Source: Pycnopodia helianthoides (lineage: Eukaryota; Echinodermata; Asteroidea; Forcipulatida; Asteriidae). Taken from it: a stretch of DNA of 64,000 nucleotides. Below, one piece after another: positions 8,433-19,500 of this stretch. Every line of letters starts with the position of its first letter. The stretch's first letter is position 1. The position numbers and the translations under genes are program-made. Under the pieces are notes generated by a model that searched no databases, was not told the origin of the DNA, and worked only from the letters and a program-made list of their open reading frames with translations. Where the stretch lies: the NCBI GenBank assembly GCA_032158295.1, contig CM063256.1:16475394-16539393 (forward strand), given 5' to 3'.

Positions 8433-10781
8433 CTAAAAGCAAAAATTCATTTTCTAAAATGTGTGCAATTAAACGAAGGGGGGAAATAGGTTCGCAATTT
8501 TCATACACGTCCAGTATTTACGAAATGTGTAAAAAACAATGGTGTGAAACTTCAGTCATAATAAATTTCTTTTATCTTATTATTTGTTTTCAAATATTTG
8601 AGTTCAAATCGAAGCAAAGTATGTGTTAATCGTACCTTGAGCTCAGGCGGTATATGAAAATCCAGACAAATAAGACAATAACAGCCGCACTCACAGCGGC
8701 AGCTATTAGAACAGACACCACACCTGCACCAAAGACAAGAGAAGACGATCCTTTTAAGGGCATAGCTTATCGTTGGTAATTATCGAAATCTGATTGGACA
8801 AATTTTCTCTGAGAATTTTCTTGATTAACCTTAATACTGAAACATATTATCATTGAAACGTTTTCACTGTTACGTTGTCATGTATATGGGAGAAACAAGA
8901 GTTTAGTATTGGCGCCAGTAAAACTTTACCCCAAAGTCGCGAAATTTGACGTCGTATTTTTTGTCTGCAACTTAACCAAAATGGCACTGAAGGGACAACA
9001 ACGATTTCAATAATGACGTCACTACTGAAGTGAAACAAATCACAACTTTTCCTTAAGTTGCGACAATGGACGTCAAGTTTCATGTCTTCGACTTTCCTCG
9101 GTCAAGTTTGACGTCAAATTGAGGCCTTAGGATGAAGTCGCAGACTTGAAATTTCATCTAACGTCAAATTTCGCGACTTGGGGAAAAGTTGTGACATTTT
9201 CCAATAAAATTTGAAATCATTATTTAGGTATTGTAAGTCTCACCAGGGCCACCATACAGCATACATATAAGATGTCATTATATCAATGACAAGCTCTCAA
9301 GTTTCTAGATAGTAATGAACACGCAATGACATGTTTTACATTGAACCATTATGTTCAACAGGGGTCATGTTCAACAAAGATTGAAGGAAACAATATGTCG
9401 GACATAAGATTTTGCCGAACGCACTGAGATAGACATAATGTTCCATGAAGGGCAGAATAGAACGTAACAAACGTGCATAAATGAAATAACACAATGGTCA
9501 GTAGTGGGTGATTTCTCGACAACGTGAACAGATTACGAAAAAACAAAAGGATCGATTGATCATGGATCGAACCTGTATCACATGATCCATTGCTGTGCCA
9601 TTCTCCAGTTGTATTGTCACACGTTGATTGGTAACTGGTGCCATTGTGTCGAAAACCAGTAGTACATGTGATTGTGATGACCGTTGTAGCATCGAAACAT
9701 GTTCCTGGATCCGCCGCGTTCGTTTCTTTGAATGATTTCTCAGGAGCCAAGCACTTGGAACTACTACACTGTGCCTCAACAAATCCTTCGTACAAAAGAG
9801 AAATTCAATGACCGTGTTTTTTTCAGACCTTGACAATTTTGACGTGATGGTGGTTAAAAAGTATTTTACAGTTCAGTGTGCATGCTGTCGTTAAATACAA
9901 AGTAAACAACAGTTTGTTCAGCTGTAATATTTCGTTTATTAACAAAATACTAATAACAGTCATTTCTATTTAGAAGAAGTATTTTATCCCCTCAGTTATA
10001 GCAGGAAATTATTTCACTTGTATATGAAGTGAAACGACGTAACGAAAGTGAACTCAGTACAGGGGAAGTAACGAAAAACCACCCTGGCACAAGGGTGAAA
10101 CGAAAGTGTGCTAGGTACAAGGGCGTAACGAAAGTGTGCATGACACAATGGACATAATGAAAGTGGCTCAAGGAAGTAACAAAAAACCGCCCTGGCACAA
10201 GGATGTAACGAAAGTGTGATAGGTACAAGGGCGTAACGAAAGTGTGCCTGGCACATGGACATAACGAATGTGACTCAAGGAAGTAACAAAAGTGTCCCTG
10301 ACACAAGTGTGTAAAGAATGTGTGCTAGATACAAGGGCGTTACAAAGTGTGCCCTGCACAAGGACGTGGAGACAGTTTGGCCAGAAGAATATTTTAAACA
10401 ATATTTCTGCGCGAAATCGTGTTTCAAGAAAACTGAGTGAGAAATGTTGAGCTTTTCTCGGAGTTCAGCACTGCATGGGTAAGGATAAAACAAGTCGTCG
10501 GAATAATTACAGCAAACATGCCAGCAGTTATTACCATTTTGCTTAAAGTAGCCATTCTGCTGGTAGCAACCGTCTGCTGGTACGAAATGTTGAATTAGTG
10601 TGGAGGGAAAAGGTCATGGAGTCTTGGGTTATGTTGACGGCGGGAAGGTAAAAGAGCTTTGGACGTGAGTAAACACACTTATTCTGAGCTCTGTCAAAAT
10701 CAATTATGACAATCTTGTATGATACATACCTGTACCTACATGTTGTAAACATAGAACAGCAATCACCACGGTCTTCATCAT
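8024..10781 (-). CDS. Type I membrane protein with one sushi/CCP domain and repeated cytoplasmic tail
   Basis: Four coding exons splice in phase: 10781-10730, 9785-9573, 8723-8636 and 8432-8024 (phases 1, 1, 2), giving about 253 residues. The order is a signal peptide, a single sushi/CCP module, a transmembrane helix, and a cytoplasmic tail of about 135 residues dominated by a 26-residue repeat. CCP modules bind proteins or glycans in complement factors, selectins and adhesion receptors, so a cell-surface recognition role is inferred. One CCP on a short stalk with a long repetitive tail is an unusual layout. Intron 1 holds a minisatellite and intron 2 a fold-back element. The exon 2 donor (CAG|GTTCGA) is weak, and extra CCP exons could be missed. 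Confidence 0.7.
8095..8375. repeat. 78-bp in-frame tandem repeat inside the tail exon
   Basis: Three near-identical 78-bp units plus a shorter diverged one contain GTCACGTC and TTCTAGAGAAGTTTCATATG. The unit length is a multiple of three, so copy number can change without frameshift. Both strands stay open, which makes a spurious plus-strand frame at 8112-8489. Confidence 0.9.
8636..8723 (-). CDS. Sushi gene exon 3: transmembrane helix
   Basis: The acceptor GTGCAG follows TCTTCTCTTGTCTTTG. The 88-nt exon encodes VVSVLIAAAVSAAVIVLFVW then IFIYRLSSR: one hydrophobic span of about 24 residues followed by basic residues, the expected stop-transfer orientation for a type I protein. The donor is AAG|GTACGA. 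It is absent from the long open frames because it is so short, but its phases (1 in, 2 out) match both neighbours. Confidence 0.75.
8921..9190. mobile_element. Fold-back element in sushi-gene intron 2
   Basis: The left end AACTTTACCCCAAAGTCGCG, continuing through AAATTTGACGTC, is mirrored at 9160-9190 (GACGTT-type end, CGCGACTTGGGG). Arms are about 32 bp around a 200-bp core that contains further GACGTCAA copies. No coding capacity. Confidence 0.75.
9573..9785 (-). CDS. Sushi gene exon 2: CCP domain
   Basis: The acceptor follows a TTTCTCTTTTG tract. The exon encodes about 70 residues starting FVEAQCSSSKC, with the sushi pattern C-x..-C-x(n)-ITCTTGF-x..-C-x..-GEWHSNGSC: four main cysteines, the Gly-Phe after Cys3, and Trp before Cys4. 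Two extra cysteines (SSSKC, GTCF) could form another bridge. Three Asn-x-Thr/Ser sites (NGTS, NTTG, NGSC) suggest glycosylation. Confidence 0.85.
10030..10375. repeat. Minisatellite in sushi-gene intron 1
   Basis: Units of about 30 bp built on 'GTAACGAAAGTGTG...GCACAAGG' are arranged in a higher-order period of about 115 bp, repeated roughly three times. It keeps several minus-strand frames open (9992-10401), which are not genes. Confidence 0.85.
10730..10781 (-). CDS. Sushi gene exon 1: signal peptide
   Basis: ATGATG opens MMKTVVIAVLCLQHVGT, a short positive start followed by a hydrophobic core. The donor is CAG|GTATGT in phase 1, which restores Gly with the first two bases of exon 2. Either ATG could initiate. 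Confidence 0.65.
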
Positions 10782-10799
10782 TGTATCTAAGACGCTAAG

Positions 10800-11190
10800 A
10801 GAACCTGGGGGTGGCCCTCTCCAGCGACGGTACATTTTCAAGTTCCACTCCAAGCAAACGATTGATTGTTTTATTGGTTTACATTCCCCACATAAAAATC
10901 AAAATGTGCAGAGACTTGTAATAAGTTCATCTGAATGCGGTAACATCAATCTTGCTCGTATAATACATGTATTAGTACACACTGCATTTAGTTTCTGCTT
11001 GCAGCCATGTACATTCACGCATGAATGCTTCAATTAACATTATCAAATTTACATGTGTGTGCGAGTAATTGTTGTAAATGAACTTCGCCTCAAGTGATAA
11101 TGCACAGAGGAACGCGATGAAAACTAGTTTATGATATACAGGCATGCCCCGTTTAAAGAAACAGTTAGTGAATCATATAAAATGATGTAT
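10800..11190. other. Upstream region of the sushi gene; no element recognised
   Basis: This should hold the promoter and 5' UTR of the minus-strand gene, but no TATA box or other clear element was seen. Confidence 0.4.
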
Positions 11191-11576
11191 TTAAAGGAAC
11201 ATTACAGAATTGTTTTTTGCTAACAAAATAGTTGCTGGCAGTGTAAGCACTTTATGTAATCCACCATATACATAAACTAACAAACCTGTAGAAGTTTGAG
11301 ATCGATCGGCCATCTGGGTCACGAGGAAATAGTGAAAAACCGATTACACATTTGCATGAAATCATATAGATTCAACAGGTGATCACTGAGTGATAAACTC
11401 CAATCGGAAATTAGTTTGATTTATTTCTCATCAAATATGGCATTTCAGACAGAAATATTTCAAGGTATGTTTTCTACTATCATCATCATTAGACCGTGTA
11501 AGTTTTATGTTAATCTGAGATCAAAAAGTATATATTACAAGTTTTTTTTTTTACCAATTCAGTAATGTTCCTTTAA
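11191..11576 (+). mobile_element. MITE family X, copy 2 (full length)
   Basis: Begins TTAAAGGAACATTACAGAAT and ends ATTCAGTAATGTTCCTTTAA, inverted repeats of about 18 bp with TTAA at both outer ends. The 386-bp body matches the copies at 1529 and 58586. Confidence 0.9.
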
Positions 11577-11865
11577 GTGCCAACTCGGTTATTACCAACA
11601 ACTATCTGGCAGCATCACAACGTTAGTCTGGTGCACATAGGCCACTCGGTCAAAACAAATACAACCAAATAATAAATCATATCTCAGAAAATTATTTTAT
11701 GTTTTCAATTTGTTGACAACACAACCAATAAACAATAAAGAAAGGAGAATTATTTAAAAAGAAAAATGATTACAGTGTAGACGATGTTATTACAGTGTAG
11801 ACGAAATAATCTAACAAATAATAAATCGTAATTCATTTTGTAGTCCATCTTTTCCCTGGTAACTA

Positions 11866-12115
11866 TACTCTGGAAACGGATTGTCAGATACTGACTTTGG
11901 TTGTATCGGACAATCCCTTTCACTGGTAACCCTACTCTGTACTGTCTTAGGTTGTATCTGACAATCCTTTTCACTGATAACCCTACACTGGTAACCCTAC
12001 ACTGGACTGACTTAGATTGTACCTGTGACAATCCGTTTCACTGGTAACGCTGCTCTGTTCTGACTCTGGTTGTATCTGACGATCCTTTTCACTGGTAACC
12101 CTACTTTGTATGGAC
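11866..12115. repeat. ~55-bp minisatellite
   Basis: About four to five imperfect copies of 'TTGTATCTGACAATCC...TTTCACTGGTAACCCTACTCTG..CTGACT' occur here. Open minus-strand frames at 11750-12233 follow from the repeat. Confidence 0.85.
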
Positions 12116-12119
12116 ATAG

Positions 12120-13090
12120 GTAGTATCTGTCACTTTTTGGCAATACTTGGTAGAACAATGGTTCATGTCGGACATTGTCGTAGTCTTGATTGGCGACGTT
12201 CATCTTATTTAACGTAGTGCGATATCGCAACACGAATTACTGTCCGCAACACGAATTACTGGAGAAGAGATATCTGTATCACACGAACATCTGGATCAAA
12301 ACGATCCAGATTTATAGACTTGCCCAGTCCTTCTGAGTCAGACTCCAAAAAAGTCAATGTAGCGCCCTCTACCGATGGCTTATACAAAAAACAGCGTCAC
12401 CAATCAAGACTAACATTGTCGGCGCTGTTGAGCTAATCAAATGTTCGAAACAGGGACATTGTTAGTGTCAATGTTTCTCAAAGGAATTAGTTATAATAAC
12501 AGCTTGCATTTATATAGCGTTTAATACAGGCGTTTCTAAGCGCTGATATTTCCCTTATTAGTTTAAAACAACAACCTCCCATTAAAAATCAGTTTTTTGT
12601 TAAAACATGATAATGTGCTGTGCCTTAGAAGGACAATTTCCCTTCCTTTAGTGCGTTGTGTTGTCGGTTCTCATAGCTGTCATTGCGTTTAGGAGGGTCC
12701 TTGTGTCATGTTTCATGATTAGTGCGTTCATCTCAAATTTAAAGTATTAAATATTTGTTTCTCAGGTCCAGACTTACATGCCCAGACTTACAAAAAATAC
12801 ATTCGCATTCTTGTGAGCAATCTTAAGCGGGTATTTGTTTTGCGGGACTTTCCCTCTGAAAATAACCATTCAAAGTTGTTTTGTTCATTGCTTAAAAACA
12901 CGATCCGTAAAGGATTTAAATGGGATATTTATCAAATGTCCTTCGTGTGGTTTATTCACCCGGATCTTGAAGTCATGACATAAGTTACTCACAATACCCG
13001 GTTTGTCTGAGTCCATGGCAGCTGGAACGGGGGGGGGGTGCTGTCGGGATTGCATCGCATTGGACAAGGGGGCTAGAATATTCTGCAGCA
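12120..13090. other. No gene recognised
   Basis: Unique-looking AT-rich DNA with a short direct repeat (CGCAACACGAATTACTG) near 12230-12260 and a G9 run at 13029. Homology to the start of the window begins near 13094. Confidence 0.5.
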
Positions 13091-13093
13091 ACC

Positions 13094-16000
13094 GAAAATA
13101 TAACTACACAAGCTATTATCTGAAAAATGTTTAACTAATTGAAAGAAATCCCCGACCAAAAACCATACCACATAAAAATTAAAACAAACAACAGCAACAA
13201 CCGTTGACTTTTTCCTTTTTCGGCACCGAACTGAACCTTGTCTAAATCTTTCGTGAGAGTGGCACAAGGCTGCATGCACGTAACCCAGCACCAAGCACCC
13301 ACCGGTAAGCACCACTTTCATCTGTTCACATGGTAGAGTCAATTGTTTGACTGCTTTATCAATAATATGCTCGAACAAATCAACCAAGAGTCAACGAGGG
13401 CATCGTATACATGTGATCAAAACCGACGAGTCAAAGTGTTGATGTTTTGTGGGGTTTTTTTTGTGTGTGTGTGTGTACTTTTTTTTGGGGGGGGGGCAAT
13501 GTTGCCCATTTTGTAAACCATGGTGACGGCTGGTAATTCCAAAGTCGCAAATGTGAAAACATTTCATTAAAAATTGGAACGGGGAAAGAGAGATGGGTCA
13601 TGCCCCCTAGAATCCTTAATTTTAGAGTGCATTGTAATAACATAAATGGATATACCGTTATTACGTGCTTAACCCTCTAGTGCGCAAGCGTACCAGTCGG
13701 TAACTGGCTGATAAAGCATTTTTGTATTACTCTGCACATGAATTTAGTTGTTAGTCCATTTCCCTGACTTTTAACAGAATACGCTTGAGAAACATAATTT
13801 AAAGTTTGAGTGGCCAGGGCTAGGTAGTTTACCGGCTTCATTGTTTAAAACTTGTACTGGTCGGCTGGACTCAGGGGATTTCCCCCATTGACTCCTACAT
13901 GAACAAGCCTTAGTCTTGGGGTAATTGAACTCCCCATTCAGTCTTTTGTTGGCAGACATTACAGACTTGCTTGATAGCTCTAAGAGTCTTTATGAATGAG
14001 TTGTAGTCTTTATGAATGAGTTGTAGATTACTCCAGATTGTGCATGGATGTGTGGGGGATTAGGGGCGGATTAGCGAGGAAATAATTTTAATAAACAAGA
14101 ATAATAATTCAACAAAAACATAAAAGTGGGCCATTATCAGCACAAAGAAAAACCTGACCCCACCCAGTTCAATGTTCATTGATCCGCCCCTGGAATGGTG
14201 AAATACAATCTCTGGACCATTTGGAAGAATGTGGAATTGCTATCAATTAGTTTAAATCCCAAGGTATAGAGCCAGAATATTGAGATAAGCTTTGCCAGCT
14301 GTCAACTGGTAAGGTTATGTAATAATTGTCCCAAGGGGACTCTTGTGCACTTGAGGGTTCCGTTACTGTATGAGACTAATTATTGGGACTCCTCATCACT
14401 CCTACATCCCAGTCTGGCTCCTACACGTCTCAAGTGTACAACATTGTTACGGAGGGGCGCCCTCTAAAGTTTAGGGCCAAGCCCTAAATGTTTGAAATTT
14501 GTTTGATTAACTCGAGACAATAATAATTATGTTTCAATTAAGGATGCGGGGCAAAATCAAGTCTGTTGCGTTTAGGCTTTTTAGTTATTCTTCTGGATAA
14601 ATTTCTCCGTCTTTTATCTGAAAATTAAACATCAGAAACGATTATGAATGAATTTAAAATTCAGTGAAGCTATCCATGAAAAAGCATCTACAAGCAGACA
14701 TTCTAAACACCACATTACATCACGTACTGAGTAATTACATAAAGGTTCGGTTTGTGAAACGGTTGAGATATTGTGAGACCTTTCATCTCAGTATTGATAT
14801 TGTATATTATTGATTTGTTTAATTATTACGATTTGCCCAAACATTAAAACTGTTTTACATTGGTGCTCTGCATACATTAGAATATAACCTTAATATTTAT
14901 TACATCTTACATGATGAATTCACTTTAAGAAAAACATTATAGGTACAATACAACATATCATTATTTCCCTTGTTAACAAACCAACTATTCGAATGCATTT
15001 GAAAAGTTATGTGCTCTGTATGGGGCACAGCACTGCAAAACATATTACTGGAATTTGTTTTAATATTTTTGTTAATCGGAATTTTCGAATATTAAAGATT
15101 TGGGGTGAAGAGTTAGAAACTTACCTAGGTTTATTGATCGTTTGTGTAAATTATTTTTGACTTAATTCATAAAACTTCTGTTATATAGATTATGTCTGAG
15201 CTTTTAATTAACCGTGACATATCCATTTCAGTTTTACATTCGTCTTATTGTGATATATGTTTTCATTACAAATAAACAAACAAACAAAAAGGGAAAACCG
15301 TTATACAGCGAAGTTACAATTATTTTTATAACGCAATTCAAGGATTTGATACAACAGTGAGTTTTTTGGAGAAGGTAGTCGTTGATTCCCATCGTGTGGT
15401 TTGTCAACAAACCCGTGGAAGTGTCATCACACCCAGCTAAACGAGCGTCTCAAAGCACTCATTGCTTTAACAATAGGTACACAGAGCTATCTTTGAATTA
15501 TGAGACCTATAACACACCTTGTCATGGTTAATGTCGTCATAATTGGCGAGAAACGTTTAATAGCAGTTTATCGTTTCATCATTTGAATTGTGTTTATTTC
15601 GGTTCAATGTATTTGACAGGATTGGTAAGGATAGCATACTTCATTCTTTAATTTAAGTCTGAAAGCTACCTGATTATGAAGTTCATTGTAAAACTATTGT
15701 TTTTGTGAAATATTGTCCTCTGTCATGAAGAAATATTCGAGAAAATAAAAAAAACTTTATAATTATAATTAACTAAAAACAAAACCCAACAGCTTTTTTC
15801 AGTGGTTACAACCACAATTAAGGACACTGTGTTTATATGCGAAAAGTTGCGCATGGTTCTTCACTTTTTCTCGCCTGGCTCAAATAACGGATTAAAGCCA
15901 AAATTTGCGAAGGTTAGTTATTGCATTATATGGTTGATCACACACAAACAATCAAAACTGTTTTTGACTATTTTGTCAGCCCTACCAAGTACCAATTCAA

Positions 16001-16329
16001 ATCGTGTGTTAGGGGACATTATGTTCTCTCTCATAAGTGTCTTCAGAAATATTTAAATAAATCAAAGCCAAAAGTTTGGATTCCATTTACCATACAACCA
16101 ACCTGTGAAAATGTTATGACATAGATGGCCAGTGAAAACAAACAACAAACCGTTCATATTTTGCCAGGAGGTTATGTGCGTGTTATTGGGCTTCAAATAT
16201 ATATTTTGCAATATTTCTCTGGAGGGTTGGTTCTTGTCATAATTTTTCTTTGTATTATCAGTGAGTATTCAAAATAATAATTATACGAATAAATGTTGTT
16301 TCGATAATTACCAAATCTTAGTTCTGGTT
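13094..16329. repeat. Duplicated 3' flank of FReD-B
   Basis: This is an inverted match of 32580-35275 (flank of FReD-A), and 13094-15437 is a direct match of 1-1376. The segment 14123-15089 is present here and in the FReD-A flank but missing from the first copy. The open frames (13431-13959, 15802-16124) occur as shadows in the other copies and lack splice or family support. Confidence 0.9.
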
Positions 16330-16583
16330 TTAACAGTTCAACCTTACTTTCATGTCTGTATATTTGAGTGAAAAGTAACCACCTTTATTCCATTCAGTCC
16401 ACAAGACTCCAACAGTCTCTCCTGTTCCGTTGCCGAGGTACCGCCCATTTAAACTGGAACTACTGCAGCCAACGTACCACCATGCCCCGCGCCATTGCAC
16501 GGCACAGTTTGCACCTATAATTTCATCGTTGTCCGTGTCTTTGGTTGAGAAGGTTTGGTTATTGTTATAGCTTAGAGAATCAC
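16330..16583 (-). CDS. FReD-B exon 4: end of fibrinogen domain
   Basis: Encodes [20 protein letters not shown] (calcium-site type DxDND), NCAVQWRGAWWYVGCSSSSL and NGRYLGN, ending [13 protein letters not shown] then stop. The last two conserved cysteines are present, and a terminal Cys just before the stop could mediate extra bonding; FReD-A ends in Lys-Ser instead. Confidence 0.9.
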
Positions 16584-19500
16584 CTGTTGGGAGAAAGGAG
16601 GTCAAATTTGGAATTAAATTGTTTGAGATTAAATCAAAAATCTTTTACATATTTTGTTGAAATAAACATTGTTTATTGTTAACCCTCTTAGTGCTTTCCG
16701 AGTCCCATAATCCACGGTCAGCTCAGGTAGGATTCAACTCGTGTTTTGTGCATTATATATGTATATATTTATACATATCTAACTGTTTGCTGAATCTAAA
16801 GTAATATCTTAAAGATCCAATCAGTCGCATTCTATAGCAAGTGTTCTACGCTCCTAGACTGCCTTCGTTTACTATGGCCAGCGAAAAGAAGGGAACCCGA
16901 ATCCTGTGATTGAAGCAAATGGTTTCGCGAAAAGCGAAGCAATCGCTGACCATTTCGAGTGTTTTATTACCTGCTGTTCCTGAATAACTTCCCACTGTCA
17001 GTCTGTAGTTGTCACTCACATCAGCGATGCTAAACGAGTCATAGACAGCATACGCGGTATCGTTATCGAAAGATGCGAGGTCAACGCGTAGTGTGTAATT
17101 GCCCTGAGCGGTCAGACGGTGCAAGTTGTCGTTACCGAGCCAAAACTCTCCCTCTAGATTCCCAAAGCCCCGGCTGTAGTTGGCAAAGTCCAAATAGAAA
17201 TCAACACTGCCGTCCTGGCGCCGCTGAAACACCTAAAAGTTAAAAATGTTTCACCATTTTTAATGATACACATAACATAAATATTAAACGTGCGTTATAA
17301 ACACGGTCAGAAGTGATTGAACATTACCTTGCCTCATTAAGTCAACAGATGGCGTTATCAGATTGTTGTGCGGAGGTAGCAAATTTCACGGCCCAATTTC
17401 AGTTTTTAGGTGCATCTGGCTCGCGTAAGTTTGAATTTTGAGTGCGTTGGTTTGAAACCACTACACACCAGAACACAACTGCGCACGAAACAATAAACCA
17501 CATATGCATCCTCCACAAAACCATGGAAATCACCAATGATACCCGTCCAACAGAACTGATTGAAAGAATGCTTGAGAACAGGCACTTCTATGTTGAATTG
17601 GGCAGACAGAAGAGCAGAATGATGGCGGACACTCGGGAATAGTCTACCACAGGGAAGTGTACTTGGACCACTACTTATACCAACGACCAGTTCAGAAGTA
17701 CAGTTACACGCAACCTCGTCCCCATGGTTTACTTTATTTCCAACCATGTTTACAATAGTAAACCCTGGGAGGGAAACTCCTTACTCGGACCGTGATTGGA
17801 CAAAACCAAATGTTAACCTTTGTCAAAACAGCCGGCCGGCAACAAATGTACAAACAGGCTATTCAATCTGGTACCGGACCACGAGACCATGACGAAGATG
17901 TGAATTTCGAAAAGAAGCCAGACTTATCTAATTTGCATACGTATCCAAACTTTTTGGATACGCAAATGATCAAATACCAGGGTGAGAGAGCGGTCAACCT
18001 CGTACTGCTCGACACACCCTGGGGACGAGGTTGAGTTACACGCCGCTTCATCTATGCAGGTGACCTCAGTGTAGCTGCCCAAAATAGTGACTTCAGTATT
18101 GTGGATGTCTGACACCAACAACAATATACTTGTCTTTACATCCTTTCTGGAATAGCGCCACCTGAATTCCGACGTTCAAAACGGCAACGTCAAACTACAT
18201 GTATAACAGTTGAGCGTCACCCATTTTCGGCAACGAATCAGCAAAGAGACGGCTTAAATCCAGGAGAACTTTTCTCAGTGTAACTGAACCAATGAATATT
18301 GCTAAAACCAAAGTAGCTTTTTAAGAAGAAAGGTTTGCCAGCCTTCTCAGCAGTCAAAACCATGTCCATAAATGCAAAATAAGAACTCCCACCGGTGCTG
18401 ACTCAGGATGGGCTGTATGGAAATACCTTAACCGACTCAGTCATGTACTGGTCGCTGCACAGCAAGAAATGGGACTATCTGAACGACCAGGATGTGACCC
18501 ACATCAGTTGTGAATCACAAACCATGCATGGATCACCCACTCAGATGTCCGCCCCCTAACCCCCCCTCCCTTTATCGGAGAAGACATGCGATGATGGAGA
18601 CCGTGCTGAATTCAGTTCTGGCTGAAACACAGCATCTAGCCAGTGTGGATACGATAAGAAGAAGAACACACGCATATAAATTTAACGCAGCGTCACGGTG
18701 AGCTGAGGCTAAACTGTCAGATTTGTTGTCAACTTTTACAGGGTTTTGGGTTGGTCCTTTGTCGCACGGCCACGACTCTGCGCGGTTTAAAATTTACGTT
18801 TAAAACCTCATCACCACTCTTATATTTCCTTGATGTAATTTTGGGAATGGAACAAAAACCTTTTGATGGGCATTTGTTTTAATGTTTAAATGATTAAAAT
18901 TCTTACCGTCCATCCACCCCCATCTGTCTCCATATCACAATACACGTCGACAGGCCCACCAGAGTCCAACGGTTGGATTGTGTACACTCCACTGTGTGTC
19001 ATTCCCCTCACAAGAGCAGCTAAACAGTCCTTGGGAAACGAATCTGAATCTGAACAAATTAAGCACCAATAAAAAGAAAAGAAATCTAAAAATTCTTTAC
19101 AGCTGCAGCTGGAGAATGCATTGATTAGAGTGAGAGTGATCATTTTCACAAGTTGAATTCCTTTTTTCTGAAGTTTTCTACACCCCAAATAATATTTAGG
19201 AAATAATAAATGTAATGGTCCAAAAAACAAACAAACAAACAAACCAGCAGACAAAAATGGACGCTTCGCCCGAAGAAGCCCACTGTACTAAATGGCTAGA
19301 AATCCGAAAATAATTAACATCGCCACAATGCGAAGGTACGATGCGACAATGCGACGGCACGACGCGACTGTACAACTGAACGACGCAACGGTGTGCCGGC
19401 CCTATACGGACAGTACACATCTATGCGACGACAAACGCAACGGCATGACGTGACTACGCGACGGCACGACGTGACTACACGACGGCACGACGTGACTACA

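Noticed and set aside
8112..8489. Plus-strand frame of 125 codons, Cys-rich
   Set aside because: It is the antisense of the 78-bp coding repeat of the sushi gene, which has matching splice phases and a TM exon on the minus strand.
9992..10493. Several overlapping minus-strand frames
   Set aside because: They run through an intronic minisatellite and read repetitively.
15802..16124. Frames conserved in inverse at 32915-33127
   Set aside because: Conservation is explained by recent segmental duplication of non-coding flank; the frames differ in ends.
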